Shown in pieces: positions 48,776 to 62,200 of a stretch of 64,000 nucleotides of DNA (position 1 is its first letter; each line of letters begins with the position of its first letter). The notes beneath the pieces are model-generated. The model was not told where the DNA came from. It did not search any database and was given only the letters and a program-made list of their open reading frames with translations. Source of the DNA: Galbula dea. Lineage: Eukaryota > Chordata > Aves > Piciformes > Galbulidae. Where the stretch lies: the NCBI GenBank assembly GCA_013399015.1, contig VWZX01002303.1, positions 9,446 to 73,445 of the forward strand. The letters are read 5' to 3'. Position numbers and translations under genes: made by a program.

Positions 48776-49785
48776 ACAGTAGGGTGGATTGAAAACTGGC
48801 TCAAGGACAGATCTGAGAGAGTTGTGATCAATGGTGTGGAGTCCAATTAGAGGTCTGTAATGTGTGGTGTTCTGTTCCCCAGGGGTCACTAGTAGGTCCA
48901 GTGCTGTTCAATATATTCATCTGGATGAAGGAATAAAACTGGGAGGTGTGGCTGACACAACAGAAGGCTGTGCTGCCATCCAGCATGACCTGGACAAGCT
49001 GGAGAGTTGAGCAGAGAAAAACCTTATGAAACTCAAAAAGGGCAAGTGTAGGGTAGTGCACATGGATAAGAATAACCCCATGTACCAGTACAGGTTAGGG
49101 ACTGATCTGCTGGAAGGCAGCTCTGTGGAAAAAGACCTGTGAGTCCTGGTGAACAACAGGATAACCATGAGCCAGCAATGTGCCCTTGTGGCCAAGAAGG
49201 CCAATGGCATCCTCAGGCACATCCAGAATAGTGTGACCAGCAGGTCAAGGGAGGTTTTCCTCCCCATCTACTCCACTCTAGTAAGGCTACATCTGGAGTA
49301 TTGTGTCCAGTTCTCATCCCCCATGTTCAAGAAGGACAGAGAACTTCTGGAGAGGGTACAGAAAAGGCCTACAAAAATTATTAGGGGACTAGAACATCTC
49401 TCTTATGGGGAAAGGCTGAAAGAGCTGGGTATGTTTAGCCTGGAAAAGAGAAGACTGAGGGGAAGTCTTATCAATGCTTATAAATACTTAATGGGTGGGT
49501 GTTGTGAGGATGGGGCCAGGCTTTTTTTAGTGGTGCCCAGTGACAAGACAAGAGGTAATGGGCACAAACAGGAATATAGGAAGTTCCATCTAAACATAAG
49601 GAGGATCTACTTTACTTTGAGAGTGGTGGAGCACAGGAACAGGCTGCCTAGGGAGGTGGTGGAGTCCCCATCTCTAGAGACATTCAAAACCTGCCTGGAT
49701 GCCATCCTGTGCAACCTGTTCTGATGAGGGGGTTGGACCAGATGATCTCTAGAGGTCTCTTCCAACCCCTAATATTCTGTGTGAT
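48776..49785 (+). mobile_element. CR1 LINE 3' portion, head-to-tail behind the previous CR1
   Basis: It starts in RT (GGTGGATTGAAAACTGGCTC), passes a decayed PQGSxxGP region and a deletion removing the FADD block, then encodes RITMSQQCALVAKKANGIL, REVFLPIYSTLVRLHLEYC, ERVQKRPTKIIRGLEHLSY and RRLRGSLINAYKYLMGGC. It ends AATATTCTGTGTGATT. About 190 codons at the C-terminal end remain open. Confidence 0.92.
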
Positions 49786-51398
49786 TAGCAGTGGAATTGT
49801 ACCATAGGGGACTGCTCAGGAAAATTCTGAGAATACTGACTGCTGTGCAACCACTAGTGGCACTACCTCAGAAATATAACAGTTCCTGACCTTTAGAAAT
49901 TTAGTCAATGGCTAATCTTCTTACTTCTCTCTACAACATCTGAATGTTGGATTATGCAGTTTAGAGTGAAAGGATTGACCGTGTGATGTGACCTTATGCT
50001 CACCTGCAAAACACTCCTACATATATTCCCTCAGCTGCCACCAAAGGTGCTTCTTTCTTTTCCACTCTGGTTTTCTACTAGAAAATCTCTCAGCTTTAAG
50101 CCAGAACCCTAAACACTGTCCACAGGTATCTAACCCTGAGAGCCCCAGATAATCCAATTCCATGCTTAAGCACATGATTTAGTGTTTTTCCTCTCCCCCA
50201 TCCTTTCCTTCTCTTCCCTTGAATATGCTGGAACCTCTTTTCTCAGATTCAGTTTGTCATTTCTTCACCAGGCAAGACACAGAACCCTGAATTTCCTTTA
50301 CTAATGTGACTTTGAAGATGAAAGAAAGAAACAAAACACAAATGACTGTGAGCAGAGAGCTGAACAAAGATGGTAACTGATCACAAATGTTTGAAGAGTA
50401 TGAGAGACAGGCTATAGCACTGCTAATGAAAAAGGCTCTGAGAAAGAGAAAATAGGCTGCCCAAAGGCTGCCATGAAAACTGACAAAAGAAAGAGCAAGG
50501 TAGATAGATCAGAAAAACATCTCCTTCAGGAAATGATTAAGGTCTGCCAATGAATAATAAAACAATATGTATTATACAAGAACAATAAAGTCATCTTAGA
50601 AGAAAGCTAATGCATGACCAGTAAAGGAATAGAGAACAGTATAGGCAACTAAAGAACAATTACCAGAAGTCCAGAAATATGAAAATTAGGGGGAAAAAGC
50701 CTTTCTTTTAACTTCTCCCATCAGCACAAAAGATAAAAAGAGGGAGGGCAAAGAATACAGATGCTGCCACAGTTGCAAACACTTTCCTAAGAGGAAAATG
50801 AGCCTTCTCTAGCCATGCAGTGCACTCTTGGAAGATATGGTTGGTGGGCTGCCAGAAATGAAGATAAAGTTCTGGAATCAAAGTGTGTTCATTATAGCTG
50901 CATCATGAATACATTTCCATATTAATTCAGGTATGTCAGATTATGGACACCAAGGATTTAATGTACTTTTAAGGCTGGCCAGCATTTCAGAACTCTTCTG
51001 AAAACTGGCAAAAGTGGCAGCCAACAAGTAGAGGCATCCTAAACCAGGTCTTTCTACTCAATTCATTGTTGATGAAATAGAAAAAAGGAAAAGAAAATCT
51101 TTTCATGCAATAGTGTGCTTGGCAGACTTTGAAAAATGGAATTAGATCCTCCATTGCTACTAAACAAAAGCCTTAGTATACACAGGCATAAAAAAAGGAA
51201 AACATGTAGGAGATTCATTTTCTTGTCATAGAGGGAATTTACAAGGTTTACCACAGCATTTTGTGGAGAACTTAGCTTTAGCCAGTGGCACAAAATACAT
51301 GTTTTAAGAATGTTTATCTAAATACATCTGAAGGTCTTGCTTGGGAAAAATGGGAAGTTCCTGCAGTTTGAGGGTTCTGAAACACTGACATTGTGTCC

Positions 51399-51465
51399 TA
51401 TACACAGTATATATATATATATATATATGTATACAAAGTATATATATATATATACACACAGTATA
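51399..51465. repeat. (TA)n microsatellite, two blocks
   Basis: Two TA runs (about 51407-51428 and 51437-51454) are joined by GTATACAAAG and bordered by TATACACAG-like and TACACACAG sequences. It should be length-polymorphic and can form hairpins. Confidence 0.95.
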
Positions 51466-52269
51466 ACTTCTCATCATTTTCATAAGTTTATGAAAAATCA
51501 CACAAAGTAACTTATGACCAGGGGAATGTCCTGCTAGTTAGTTGCTTGCCCTCATAGCAATAGCTAAAGGTATGTTATCTTAGGCATTTGTCTCAGTACA
51601 GCACTGACATAAGGCATTCTGTTTTTTCAAGGGATTTCAAAATGTGTAACCCAGTTGGGTAATGTTACCTTTACCAATTCAACATCTCAGAATTCTGAGG
51701 TGAAAAGCAGGTTTGCATGCTTGCAGTAAGATAACATCCTGAATACATAGGCGAGCTTTATCTGTTGCTACCCATCTGGATACAGTTCATCTGTGCATTG
51801 TCTTGCTGGCATGTTTGCAGTGCAGGTGAGCTCTACCAATGATGGATATTTGTCAAGAGATGTTATCAAATTGTGCAAGGCTGCTTGTGCCAGGAGGGAG
51901 AAAGAAAACGAGAGGGGATTAAAAAAAAAGGATCTTTTTAGTGTAACAGAGCATCAACATTAAACTATGACACAAGGAAAAGTGTGCCAACTTTCACTAA
52001 AATTGTTCATTTTATTAAGTATTCCATGCTTTTCACCATCTGGCCCAAGGAAGTATTCCTGTCTTCTGATACCTTAAGGAGAACAAGAAAGTAGAGTGGT
52101 TATACACCTCTGATGTGTTAAACTGTGTCCATCGATGGACAACCAACTCCAGACATTGCACTGGGCTTTTTCCTCTCCCATCTGCAGTGGTGAGGGTTGT
52201 CACTGTACCTGATCCTGCCATTTGAAAAACACCAGGGATATACAGCATTTCCTGCATTCAGTGACACAA

Positions 52270-52849
52270 ATCCTGGCTTGTGTGACCAGTAGGAGCAGGG
52301 AGGTGATCTTGCCACTGTACATGGCACTGGTGAGGCCACACCTCGAGTACTGTGTGCAGTTTTGGGCACCTCAGTTTAGGAAGGACATTGAGCTACTAGA
52401 GAGGGTGCAGAGAAGGGCAACTAAGCTAGTCAGGGGTCTGGAGAACAGGCCTTATGAGGAGAGGCTTAGGGAGCTGGGCTTGTTTAGCCTGGAGGAGGCT
52501 GAGGGGACACCTTATTGCTGTCTTCAGCTACTTGAAAGGTCATTCTAGGGAGGCAGGTGTTGGCCTCTTCTCCCTTGTGACTAGTGACAGGACTAGAGGG
52601 AATGGGCTTAAGCTGAGCCAGGGTAGCTTTAGATTAGATATTAGGAAGAATTTCTTTCCTGAAAGAGTGGTGAGATATTGGAATAGGCTGCCCAGGGAGG
52701 TGGTGGAGTCCCCATCCCTGGAGGTTTTTAAGAAGAGGCTAGATGTGTTTCTTCAGGGGATGATTTAGGGGTAAGAGTAGTGTAGGGCTATCGGTTGGAC
52801 TAGATGATCGTGAGGGTCCTTTCCAACCCTAATGATTCTGTGATTCTGT
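52270..52849 (+). mobile_element. CR1 LINE 3' portion, young subfamily
   Basis: It encodes REVILPLYMALVRPHLEYC, RKDIELLERVQRRATKLVRG and NRPYEERLRELGLFSLE, then a one-base change of frame near 52498 and KGHSREAGVGLFSLVTSDRT, RKNFFPERVVRYWNRLPREV. It ends GATTCTGTGATTCTGTA. A short deletion is present at the 5' border (ATCCTGGCTTGTGTGACCAG). Close to identical with the corresponding part of 57013-57790. Confidence 0.94.
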
Positions 52850-54711
52850 AAATAAAAACTCACAGCAAATTGTTCTCAGGCCCTGCTAAGTTAAGCAAGG
52901 GAAGAAGGAAAAATTTGCTGATAAATGAGAAGGACACAGCTTCACAGAAATTGGTAGTGGTTTGTGGACCCTAATTTCACTGAAGGTCTCAGCGATAGAC
53001 AGTTCAGTGACAAAAGGTCTTCACTGTTGGTGATAATGGTGTTGTGTATATAACTGGGGGCTCAGTCTGCCTGGGGAGTCAAGCACTATGTTTTCTTCTA
53101 TGAAATCTATTTCAAAGGTCTGAAACAGACTATCAGGTTGAATAGGGAAGAAAATTTACTTACAATTTCTCTGATGTTCACTCTAAAACTCTATCCCTTC
53201 CCTTTTTGTGCCTATGTTGAAACATAAGATGAGATGCTCAGCCGCTCTGATCTAATCAAGCTTGTTTTACATGACATAAGGATGTCATGTAAAGGGTTGT
53301 TCAGGAAATTCTACCTTTCTACCAGGACCAAATGCAGATATTTATGCTGTGTATTCACATTTGGTCTATACTCATACCAGTTTTTCTTGCAGTTACTGCT
53401 TCCTAGCTAGGTAAATTCACAATTAAGTGGATTGCTGATGACTTTGCAAATTGGGTTGTGTTTTACTTCAGTTTTGAGGCTGTTGTTTTTTATCTGCCTA
53501 TTATTCCCTGACTTTACAGTCATTTTATCAAGGTCTGTTTGTAATGGCTTCAAGCAAATATATGCATGCTTAAGCCATGCAAGTTGCATTGCAGTGAACA
53601 GTGCAATCATTTGGCCATTTCTGCACATTTCTCAGGTGGCTCAACCCTAGACCCCAGGCCTACCACTGGACAAATTTCTGCTTGCTTTTGTTTAACAGAG
53701 GTTGACAAAACTTACTTGATTCCTGGGATCTTTGGCAGTGCTAGTGACTGCAATAGCTTATACAGAGATACCTTAGCCTGTTCCTGAAACAAAGTTAACA
53801 TGTTGTATTCAATACAATAACACTACCCCAGCTTGTGATGAAGTGCTCAGTGAGTTCCATTTCCTTATAAGAACATGTATAAGAACCCAAGAATGTATGC
53901 CACAAGTGAACTAAGCATTAAACTGTCAGCAGCTTAAGTGTGTTTGGGATAGTGCAGTAGAAATATGTGATCTAGTGACACAGTGTTTGTTCTCTGGGAA
54001 ACACTTAGGAGCAGATGGAACCTGTAACATAGACTGATTCATGAAATTGGGCAGCTTCTATCAGATTTTTCCTATGCTTCCTTGTTTTAAGCTAAACAAA
54101 CACAGGCCACATATGCTTCAATTTTTAGTAAGGTGCCAGTAGCTGCAGGTGGGGAATCCAACATTAATAGGTGCACAGAACTTCAGCTGAACTTCAGGAC
54201 TTTTACTTAAAATGCATGCTTCTCTCTCCTAAAATGCTGAGATGGGTAAAAATTAAAGTATCCTTGTGGGTATATCCTAAGAAACTGAAAAACTGATTGA
54301 GGATTCTACAACAACATAAAGATGCTGGAGTCTCACTACAGTTCAATAAAAAAATTAAGTCCATAGTAGGCATGTCTTAAAATTCTAGTATAGAATCAAT
54401 AGTATCTATAAAAGTGAAATAGTTGGAAAGGAAAATTGTTGTGTGGAAATACATGCAAATCTGTAACATTTAATAGAAAAATGTTAAGCATCCTACAGGT
54501 CTGTTGAAGCATACTGTAAAGCACTGCAGACAAAGGATATAGTTATAAGTTGAATTCCACTAGAAGGTATGTAAGGGAGACATGACATTTGTATCCTTAA
54601 AGGTGACTCTCTGAGCTCCACCACTTGTTAATCTGAAGGAATAATAAACCCCATACCAAGATCTGGAAGACCCCAATATGTGTGCAAAGCTTCACTACAG
54701 TCACAGTTTTA

Positions 54712-54800
54712 TGGTCTAGGGAATCCTGCTGTGGCAGGGGGGTTGGACTAGATGATCTTTCAAGGTCCCTTCCAACTCCTAATATTCTGTGATTCTGTGA
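54712..54800 (+). mobile_element. Minimal CR1 tail
   Basis: TGGTCTAGGGAATCCTGCTG to ATATTCTGTGATTCTGTGA, the last 90 bp of a CR1 of the 'GATCTTTCAAGGTCCCTTCC' type. No clear flanking duplication. Confidence 0.9.
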
Positions 54801-55759
54801 TTTTGAGTTGTGTGCCATTGTGGTGGTGACAATATAGTTTCCAAAATGTACAGCAAGTTGAACCTTGGACTAGAATTTGCAGAGAGCCTACATTAACATT
54901 TATCCTATTGTTTTATACTGAACTAAATCAGCTTAATAACTGAATCAAAAGAAAGGCTAGATTTTCAGAAGCTTGGGAGGTTTTTCTCCATTTTTTTGAA
55001 AGCAATAAAATAAACACATCTCCAAAAATAAAATAGAGGATGTGGATTTCTAACATCTTGCTTTCTGTCTAGTGCAGAATTTCCATACCTATAGCAGAGA
55101 TCTTGTTTCAGCTGATTGTGAGAAATTTGCCTGGGGTGAGTGGTGTAAGAAATAATATTAAAAATGTGTCCCTGGAAGTATAATTCTACTCTTGTGAATC
55201 ATGTGTGCTGCAGTCTCCAGTTAACTTTATAAATACATTTTATAGGATCTTCAGGGTAGAGTACATAATATTGTACTGAGCTACTTTGCATGTGCTGTTG
55301 ATAGGAGGACACATCCTTAGCACACTTTTAAAAGGCTCAGGGAAGGTCAAACCTCAGAGAATCTTAACTATGCAATGTATGGCAAAGCCTATATAGCTGA
55401 AAAAAACCCCAAAACAAAACAGTCCAAACTGTTCCATTTTTTCCCAGTAATACTGTGTTATGCATATCTTTTCTGCCCAGAGCACAGGAGAGCAGAATGG
55501 CAAGGGGGAGGGATATGATGAAAAAATGCCATACATTGTCCCAGCAAGTGCTTGGTCTTGCCATTTAATTTAATTTCTTTTAATTTAAGAAATTAGAGAC
55601 ATTTTGGTGTCAGTGAGGCTTCTATGATTGTGTTATCTAGCTTTGCTTGTTTGTGCTACTTTGTCTCAACTTGCATTGAGACAGAGATGTGAAGCCTATG
55701 AAGTTCCTACAACTTTGTAGAAAATAAGAAGTCGTGTATAGAGTGTCTAGAGAGAGAGA

Positions 55760-55910
55760 TCACAGAATCACACAGAATCACAGAATGTTAGGAGTTGGAA
55801 GGGACCTCGAAAGATCATCCAGTCCAACCCCCCTGCCACAGCAGGATTCCCTAGACCAAGTCACACAGAAGCGCGTCCAGACGGGTTTTGAATCTCTCCA
55901 GAGAAGGAGA
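55760..55910 (-). mobile_element. CR1 3' tail fragment
   Basis: Reverse complement: TCACAGAATCACACAGAATC through CCCCCCTGCCACAGCAGGAT to CTCTCCAGAGAAGGAGA. Same tail type as 48466 and 54712 on the opposite strand. Confidence 0.92.
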
Positions 55911-56437
55911 CATTCTGTTTGTTTTTTACTAGTAGCTGTGAATCAGTAATTTTCTGGCATCTTGAATTCCCTGGTCAAGATATTCTGGACAAGTGCAGCT
56001 TAGGCAGTATTTCCTTATTAAAGAGGATGAAGAGGACATGAAAAGACAATGAATCTATAACTGCACCCATAAATGAATGTATTAAATGAGATATAATGCT
56101 CTGTATGAAGAGGGAGCTTGATTGCCTAGCAGAAGTTATTAATAGCTGTTCCAGGTGCCACTGAAATGCTGCCCTTTAACATTATGTTGAAGGTATATTG
56201 TAACACAGTCCACTCCCAGCTGTATTGTGGAAAGAACAGTCTTTAAATTGCTCAAAAAAAAGGTCACTTCTTATTTTAGTAAACCAGGATTTAGAATGTG
56301 GAAAGGAAAAGGGCACTTAAAAAGTCATGATTGTCAACAGGACTCCAAGTTTGGCATTCTAGGTTATATTTGTATGTATTGTAAGCAGGTGGTTGTGTTG
56401 TCACTTCTGTCTTTCAGGATCAGTCTACTGGGTTTAA

Positions 56438-56438
56438 N
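56438..56438. other. Single ambiguous base (N)
   Basis: Isolated N in otherwise unique sequence, without a visible duplication at its sides. Confidence 0.9.
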
Positions 56439-57012
56439 TAGCTCCTGTTCAAATGTAATAGTAAACACTAAAATCTCCACCTAGTAAGAAACAGTTTTTA
56501 ATGTCCTGGTGGTGGGAGAAGAGCTTCACACCTTTCTTACTATGGTAGCATAAAACAACCAGAAGCCACAATGAGTTTGGTAAATTTTGGTACTCCCACA
56601 ACTAGTTGAACTCTCATTCTGCTGCTCCCCACAGTGGCATGGCTATGGGCAGAAGCTAAGCCCTTTCTCACCCCCACTGGGAAGAGAGAAGGTATAAGGA
56701 ACGTGGAAGAGAGCTCTAAATAGCAACCAGGATATCTGTTCATTCTGAGGACCATATTTCTCTTTGAAATTAGGATCAGGTTTGCCAAGTCTGCATGCTT
56801 TCATATATCAAAGTAAATACAATCTTTGGCTAGTATGTTAGGAAGTAAAATCAGGTGGAATATTTGGCACTGTTGTAGTTACTGGCAAAATTCTCTTCGC
56901 TTCATTAGGGCTAAAGTTTCATCTATTGTGAAGATTCTAGATGGCTTGTGGATGTCTCATATAAAAGTGTCCTCATTATTTCCAGGGCTGTCAAGTCTTA
57001 CACATTGGGTAG

Positions 57013-57790
57013 GAAACTTAATAAGGCTAAATGTAAAGTCCTGCATTTTGGGCGTAACAACCCCCAGCAACGCTACAGGCTCAGGAAGGTGTGGCTGGAG
57101 AGCTCCCCAGCAGAGAAGGACCTGGGGGTGCTGATTGATGGCCGTCTGAACATGAGCCAGCAGTGTGCCCAGGTGGCTAAGAAGGCCAATGGCATCCTGG
57201 CTTGTATCAGGAATAGTGTGACCAGCAGGAGCAGGGAGGGGATCTTGCCACTGTACTCGGCACTGGTGAGGCCACACCTCGAGTACTGGGTGCAGTTTTG
57301 GGCACCACAGTTTAGGAAGGACATTGAGCTACTGGAGAGGGTGCAGAGAAGGGCAACTAAGCTAGTCAGGGGTCTGGAAAACAGGCCTTATGAGGAGAGG
57401 CTTAGGGAGCTGGGCTTGTTTAGCCTGGAGAAGAGGAAGCTGAAGGGAGACCTTATTGCTCTCTTCAGCTACTTGAAAGGCCATTCTAGGGAGGTGGGTG
57501 TTGGCCTCTTCTCCCTTGTGACTAGTGACAGGACTAGAGGGAATGGGCTTAAGCTGAGCCAGGGTAGGTTTAGATTAGATATTAGGAAGAATTTCTTTCC
57601 TGAAAGAGTGGTGAGATATTGGAATAAGCTGCCCAGGGAGGTGGTGGAGTCCCCATCCCTGGAGGTTTTTAAGAAGAGACTAGATGTGTTTCTTCAGGGG
57701 ATGATTTAGGGGTAAGAGTAGTGTAGGGCTATTGGTTGGACTAGATGATCTTGAGGGTCCTTTCCAACCATAATCATTCTGTGATTCTGA
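57013..57790 (+). mobile_element. CR1 LINE 3' portion, youngest-looking copy
   Basis: The ORF2 C-terminal region is open without a stop from the 5' truncation to its natural end near 57709: NKAKCKVLHFGRNNPQQRYR, EKDLGVLIDGRLNMSQQC, LYSALVRPHLEYWVQFWAPQ, RVQRRATKLVRGLENRPYEE, RKNFFPERVVRYWNKLPREV, ending in FLQGMI. The 3' end is CATTCTGTGATTCTGA. The tail is the 'GATCTTGAGGGTCCTTTCC' type seen at 13393, 14219, 18145, 36218 and 52270. Confidence 0.95.
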
Positions 57791-59213
57791 CCTTTCCCTC
57801 GTACTACCCATCCCTGGTGCAGTGGCTGTTGCTTGTCTCCACTTGTGTGTCTGTTGTATCTGACAACAAGGATCCCTGGGAAAAGTCAGCTGGAATACTT
57901 TGTTGCTGGATGATTTATTACCCAGAAGCAGTTCAGTGACAGGTCCTCCTCTCTCATGTGCTTGGAAATGCAGACGTTCACATGCTCATGCGCTCATCCT
58001 CCAAGACATGAATCTTGGGTGTGTATTCTGGAGCATGTTTCTCTTCCTCAGTTCTTTGTGGGTAAGGAGACTTTCATCAATTCAAGACCTGATTCTCTTT
58101 CCTGTACATCATTTTTAAATCACCAAACCTCTCTTGAAGCAAGAAAGCTGCATTTATGACTTTTGTTCACTATAGGAGTTTTTATTACGATGTTTATAAT
58201 GCCTGAGTTCAGTGAAGCATTCTCTGCTCTTTAGTTTGAGTCTAGCAACGTTTTGCAATTTTACTTTATTCTCAGTAGTTGAAGATACCTGCTTTTCACA
58301 GTCTGATGGAGATTACAAATTATTTTATCATGTAACACAGACAAAGCAGTGATTTAGAAAGCAAAGATTTTGTGAGGCACCAAACAGAATACTTCTCACT
58401 GTATAAGACACCCTCTACTGCTAAGCAAAAGGGGTTTGGATAATGCAAAGAAAAAACATTATTAAGTATTTTTTTTTTATTATCACTCTCACTTAACATA
58501 TGTGAAGAAAACTACTGAGTGAGAATTCAGGGAAATGAAAAGGGAACTTATAATTAGTAATTTTGAAACTGGCTGCATTACTAATCTTGCAAAGCATACT
58601 GAGCAGTGTAGAAGTTTGTCAGAAATTATAGTCTTTTGAATGGCAATCCTTTATAAGATGATATTTATGTACTTAACATTTCTCAGAAACTTTTTTTACA
58701 TGAAGACTAATGGGACCAAAACCACCATAAGATTTTTTTATCCAGTTTTGTGAAGATTGATAAGTGCATGACTATTACTCTCTTTTTACTCTTTCATAGC
58801 TTTTGCTTTCAGTGACTTCAGTACAGTGACTTTTGATCTCAAAATATTTTTTTTAAAGTGAGAATAAATCCAGCCTCTGGCTGGTGCTGGCAACATATTT
58901 GGTAGTAGAAGTGTTGGGGATGGCTCATCACAGTCTGAAGAAGCAAGCCTTGATTTATGTACTGCCTTGTTTTTAATAGCTGCAACCATTCTTCCTTGTC
59001 TAGTGTGAAAATAGCTTTAATTTTGCACATGATCTCCTGTCCATGTCACTGCATGTTGCCCTGTGTCATCCATGACACCAACCTCTGTGTGCCTTTTGAC
59101 CCAGCTATCAATAACCTTTAACTTCCAGCTTATACAAATCCTACCAGTAACCAGAATCAAATGACATTTATGTAAGATATATCCAGACCACTGTGCCCAA
59201 TAAGAAGACTACA

Positions 59214-59269
59214 TGGACTAGATGATCCTGAGGGTCCTTTCCAACTGTAATGATTCTGTGATTCTGTGA
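59214..59269 (+). mobile_element. Minimal CR1 tail, 56 bp
   Basis: TGGACTAGATGATCCTGAGG to ATGATTCTGTGATTCTGTGA. It belongs to the same tail group as 57013. No clear flanking duplication. Confidence 0.87.
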
Positions 59270-62200
59270 TTATTTGAGAAAAATACTATTAAATAGACAT
59301 TATAAATTATTGCCTTGTTTATTCTCCTTCTGAAGACAGCTTGCTAACAACAGTCCCTCAGGAGATCTGTTTTAATTCTGTACATTTAAGTGTTTGCCTT
59401 TTGTATGCCCCCAGATTTCCCTGATGTGCTATCCACAAAGGTACAAGCATACAGAAAAGTTGGCTGCAGACATGTGCAGTGAGCATATTGCAGTCTGTGG
59501 ACTCTTCAAATCACAGGATTTCAGAGCCTAGCTCAGTATGCTCCCTGTAGCCTTTCACTGCTTGTTAATGCACAAGTCCTTCATGATAGGACAACTTCTG
59601 CCTGTAAGAAGCTCTGGACAGTGATATGTCTGCTCTAAAGGAAAAATACTACCATCTTCAGGATTAAGGGAGCTATTTGTCAATGAGATTTTTGCCTGAA
59701 TGATAGCTATGTTGTAGTGTTCAGGTACCACTTATAACACATCAGAGAATTCACTAGAGAGACAGCATAATGGATTTTATAGTGCACAAACCAGAGTTTC
59801 CCAGGGGTGGCCAATTTGTAACACTTTTCCTGCACTCACACACCATCATATCTACCTTGAGGCAAGCTCACACTGTGTTCTTTACCTTGGGGAATGTAGT
59901 ATTGGTATCTTTATCTTCTCTTATGCTGGATGGTTGGTTTTTTTTTGAGTACTCAACCATCCTTGAGATTTCTATTTCACTGCCAAATTTAGCCAAAATT
60001 GGCCAATGGGTTCAGAAGTTACTAGAGAAGAACTGGCAGACAGATGATGGTTCCATAAATCTTGTTATCAGGCTTAAAAAGGGATTCTTTTCCTGAGCTG
60101 GCACAGCAAATAAAGCCAGCAGGTCAGGGAAGGACAGGCTAACAATAAGATAGAGTATGACCAGGACATCAGTCCTTTCCAGCCTTAGATAGTCTGACTG
60201 TTGGTGTGCATGAGTGAAATGTTACCAGTTCCCACATAATCTTGATATTATCCAGGAGCTGTGACAAGGAGGAGTTTTAATGAAGGGTTGGTTGAAAGCT
60301 AATGGAGTAGTTTTATGGGTGCTTGTAGGAAGCTTCTTCCAGGTGAGAAAGGCAGCATGAGAGAAAGTATTGCAAGGGAAGATGGAAAGATTAAACTTTA
60401 GGGAGGATTTGTCTCCTACTAGAGTAACTAAGCAATGACAACTGAACATCTCAGATTGTTAGGTACCCTAACATTGATTAGATAGCTTTAGCTAATTAAT
60501 TTACTTATTGTAGTGGAACAGCAACTTCTTTTTGCAAGGACAGTTTTGGCTGGTGCCAAACAGCCAGGAGTTACTGTCTTTCTCATATTGCATTGCACTC
60601 TCATTTCCCTCTCTCACATAACACCAAACACTACCTTCCTATTTCTCCATACTCCTACCTATCTCAGGACACCTTCTCACCCCTGTGCAGTCAACTACAG
60701 GCATGTATTGTTTTTCCAAATACCAACCTTTTTCTCTTAGAAAACAATCTACAAATGACAAGCAGCAGCACAGGAGTTTCCTTCCTGCCTATGTGTTTAC
60801 CCACAAATACTACCTCTGCTTCCACTCCCCAGACAGTGCCCCTGCTGCACACAATATTCACCTTTAGATGCTTTCCCAACATCTAAAACATTTAAAATTG
60901 AGATATGTGGTTCAAGGGGGCACCCTTTCATAACCCAAAGCAATCCTCAAGGGACCACATCCTGAAAACTGCTACATTTTGCAGTTCCTGGTAATGATTT
61001 TTCAGCAGCTGAATATATGCCAATCCCACACAACATGACTCAACTCAACCAGAGGTTATGGGTCCCTGTCACTGATATTAGACTTGGGCCTAAACAGAGC
61101 AAATTAATGACTAGAGCTGAGAAAACAATGAATAACAACTAATTTGTTTCCCAAAATTAATTTCTCTGCCTTTGGAACAGTCATAAGCATACTTGTAGTT
61201 TTCTCAGGTTTATTTCTAGTGGAGGTCTTTAAATGAATGTATTTTAGAATAGTTTACTTTGTGACTGTATTGTGAACCTTTAAAACCCAAAGATCAGGTT
61301 TTATCCCTCAGGTAAAAATCCTTGCTTCCATACTAGCTGAGCATTTTAACTCTAGCCAAGTGCTAGTGTTAAAAAGTGGAAATAATTCTTCTGCAAGTTT
61401 CTGCAAAAGCTCATGCCCCTCTTGCAATCCTTAGTAAAGGCTTTTATTATGGGAACCAAGTTTTAATTCTTTACAAATTCACACATATAACTACATACCA
61501 TGAATATTTATTTCAGTAGAATTCAAGTTGCCACTGACTGTGAAACAAAATCAGAGACCTGATGAATTCAGTTAAAATGCAAGCAAGTCTGTTCCACTTC
61601 ATAGCAAAGAAAAGAATGTTTTGTGCTGGTGCTAGCACACTTCTGAAATGAGGAGGAAAAAGAAGCATTGAGTATGTTTCCAGACACTGTTTAGAAGGTC
61701 AAACAATTTAAATAACAAATTAAAGCTATTTGTAGTATATTTATTTTTTCACTCTTATCCTCTAGCTTACTGTACAGTCTGATTTACAGATCTAGTTTAC
61801 CTCCTTTCTGTGTTCCCAGCCCTGGTAATTCACACTTTCTGAGTGGTTTCTGACTTCCCTGAGCTGCCTAAAATACTCCATCTATGCAATTCATTCTGAT
61901 ACAAAGAGAAGACAACAGGGATATGATGTGTTTGTGCTGGATCCAGTGGTACCAATAGCAACGGTGCTTAAAGTCCAGCTGTTCAGATTTTCTTAGTGAA
62001 CTTGTGGGAGAAGGTCAGGGCAGTAAAGGAGCCTCCTTTTGAGACTGCAAAACCTGGTGTTAGATCTGAGAGAGTGGAACTGGCAGCATGGGAAGGTACT
62101 CATGATCCTGTGGAGGAGAGTTGACAGTGGCCACTGTCTGCTCAGTAAAGAAGGCAGAGGAATGTGGAAAATGTTCCAGGAAGGAGCATGATGCATTTTC

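Noticed and set aside
51304..51501. A 65-codon frame with IYIYIYIYTV-like membrane-looking sequence
   Set aside because: It is a translation of the (TA)n microsatellite.
56948..57709. A 253-codon open frame that could look like a new gene
   Set aside because: It is the C-terminal end of CR1 ORF2 (MSQQCAQVAKKANGILACI, RPYEERLRELGLFSLEKR) and ends beside a CR1 tail.
59416..59520. CCCCCAG followed by ATTTCCCTGATGTGCT as the next SMYD3 exon
   Set aside because: The frame expected from the previous exon meets a stop at once, and the other frames do not resemble the SMYD3 C-terminus.
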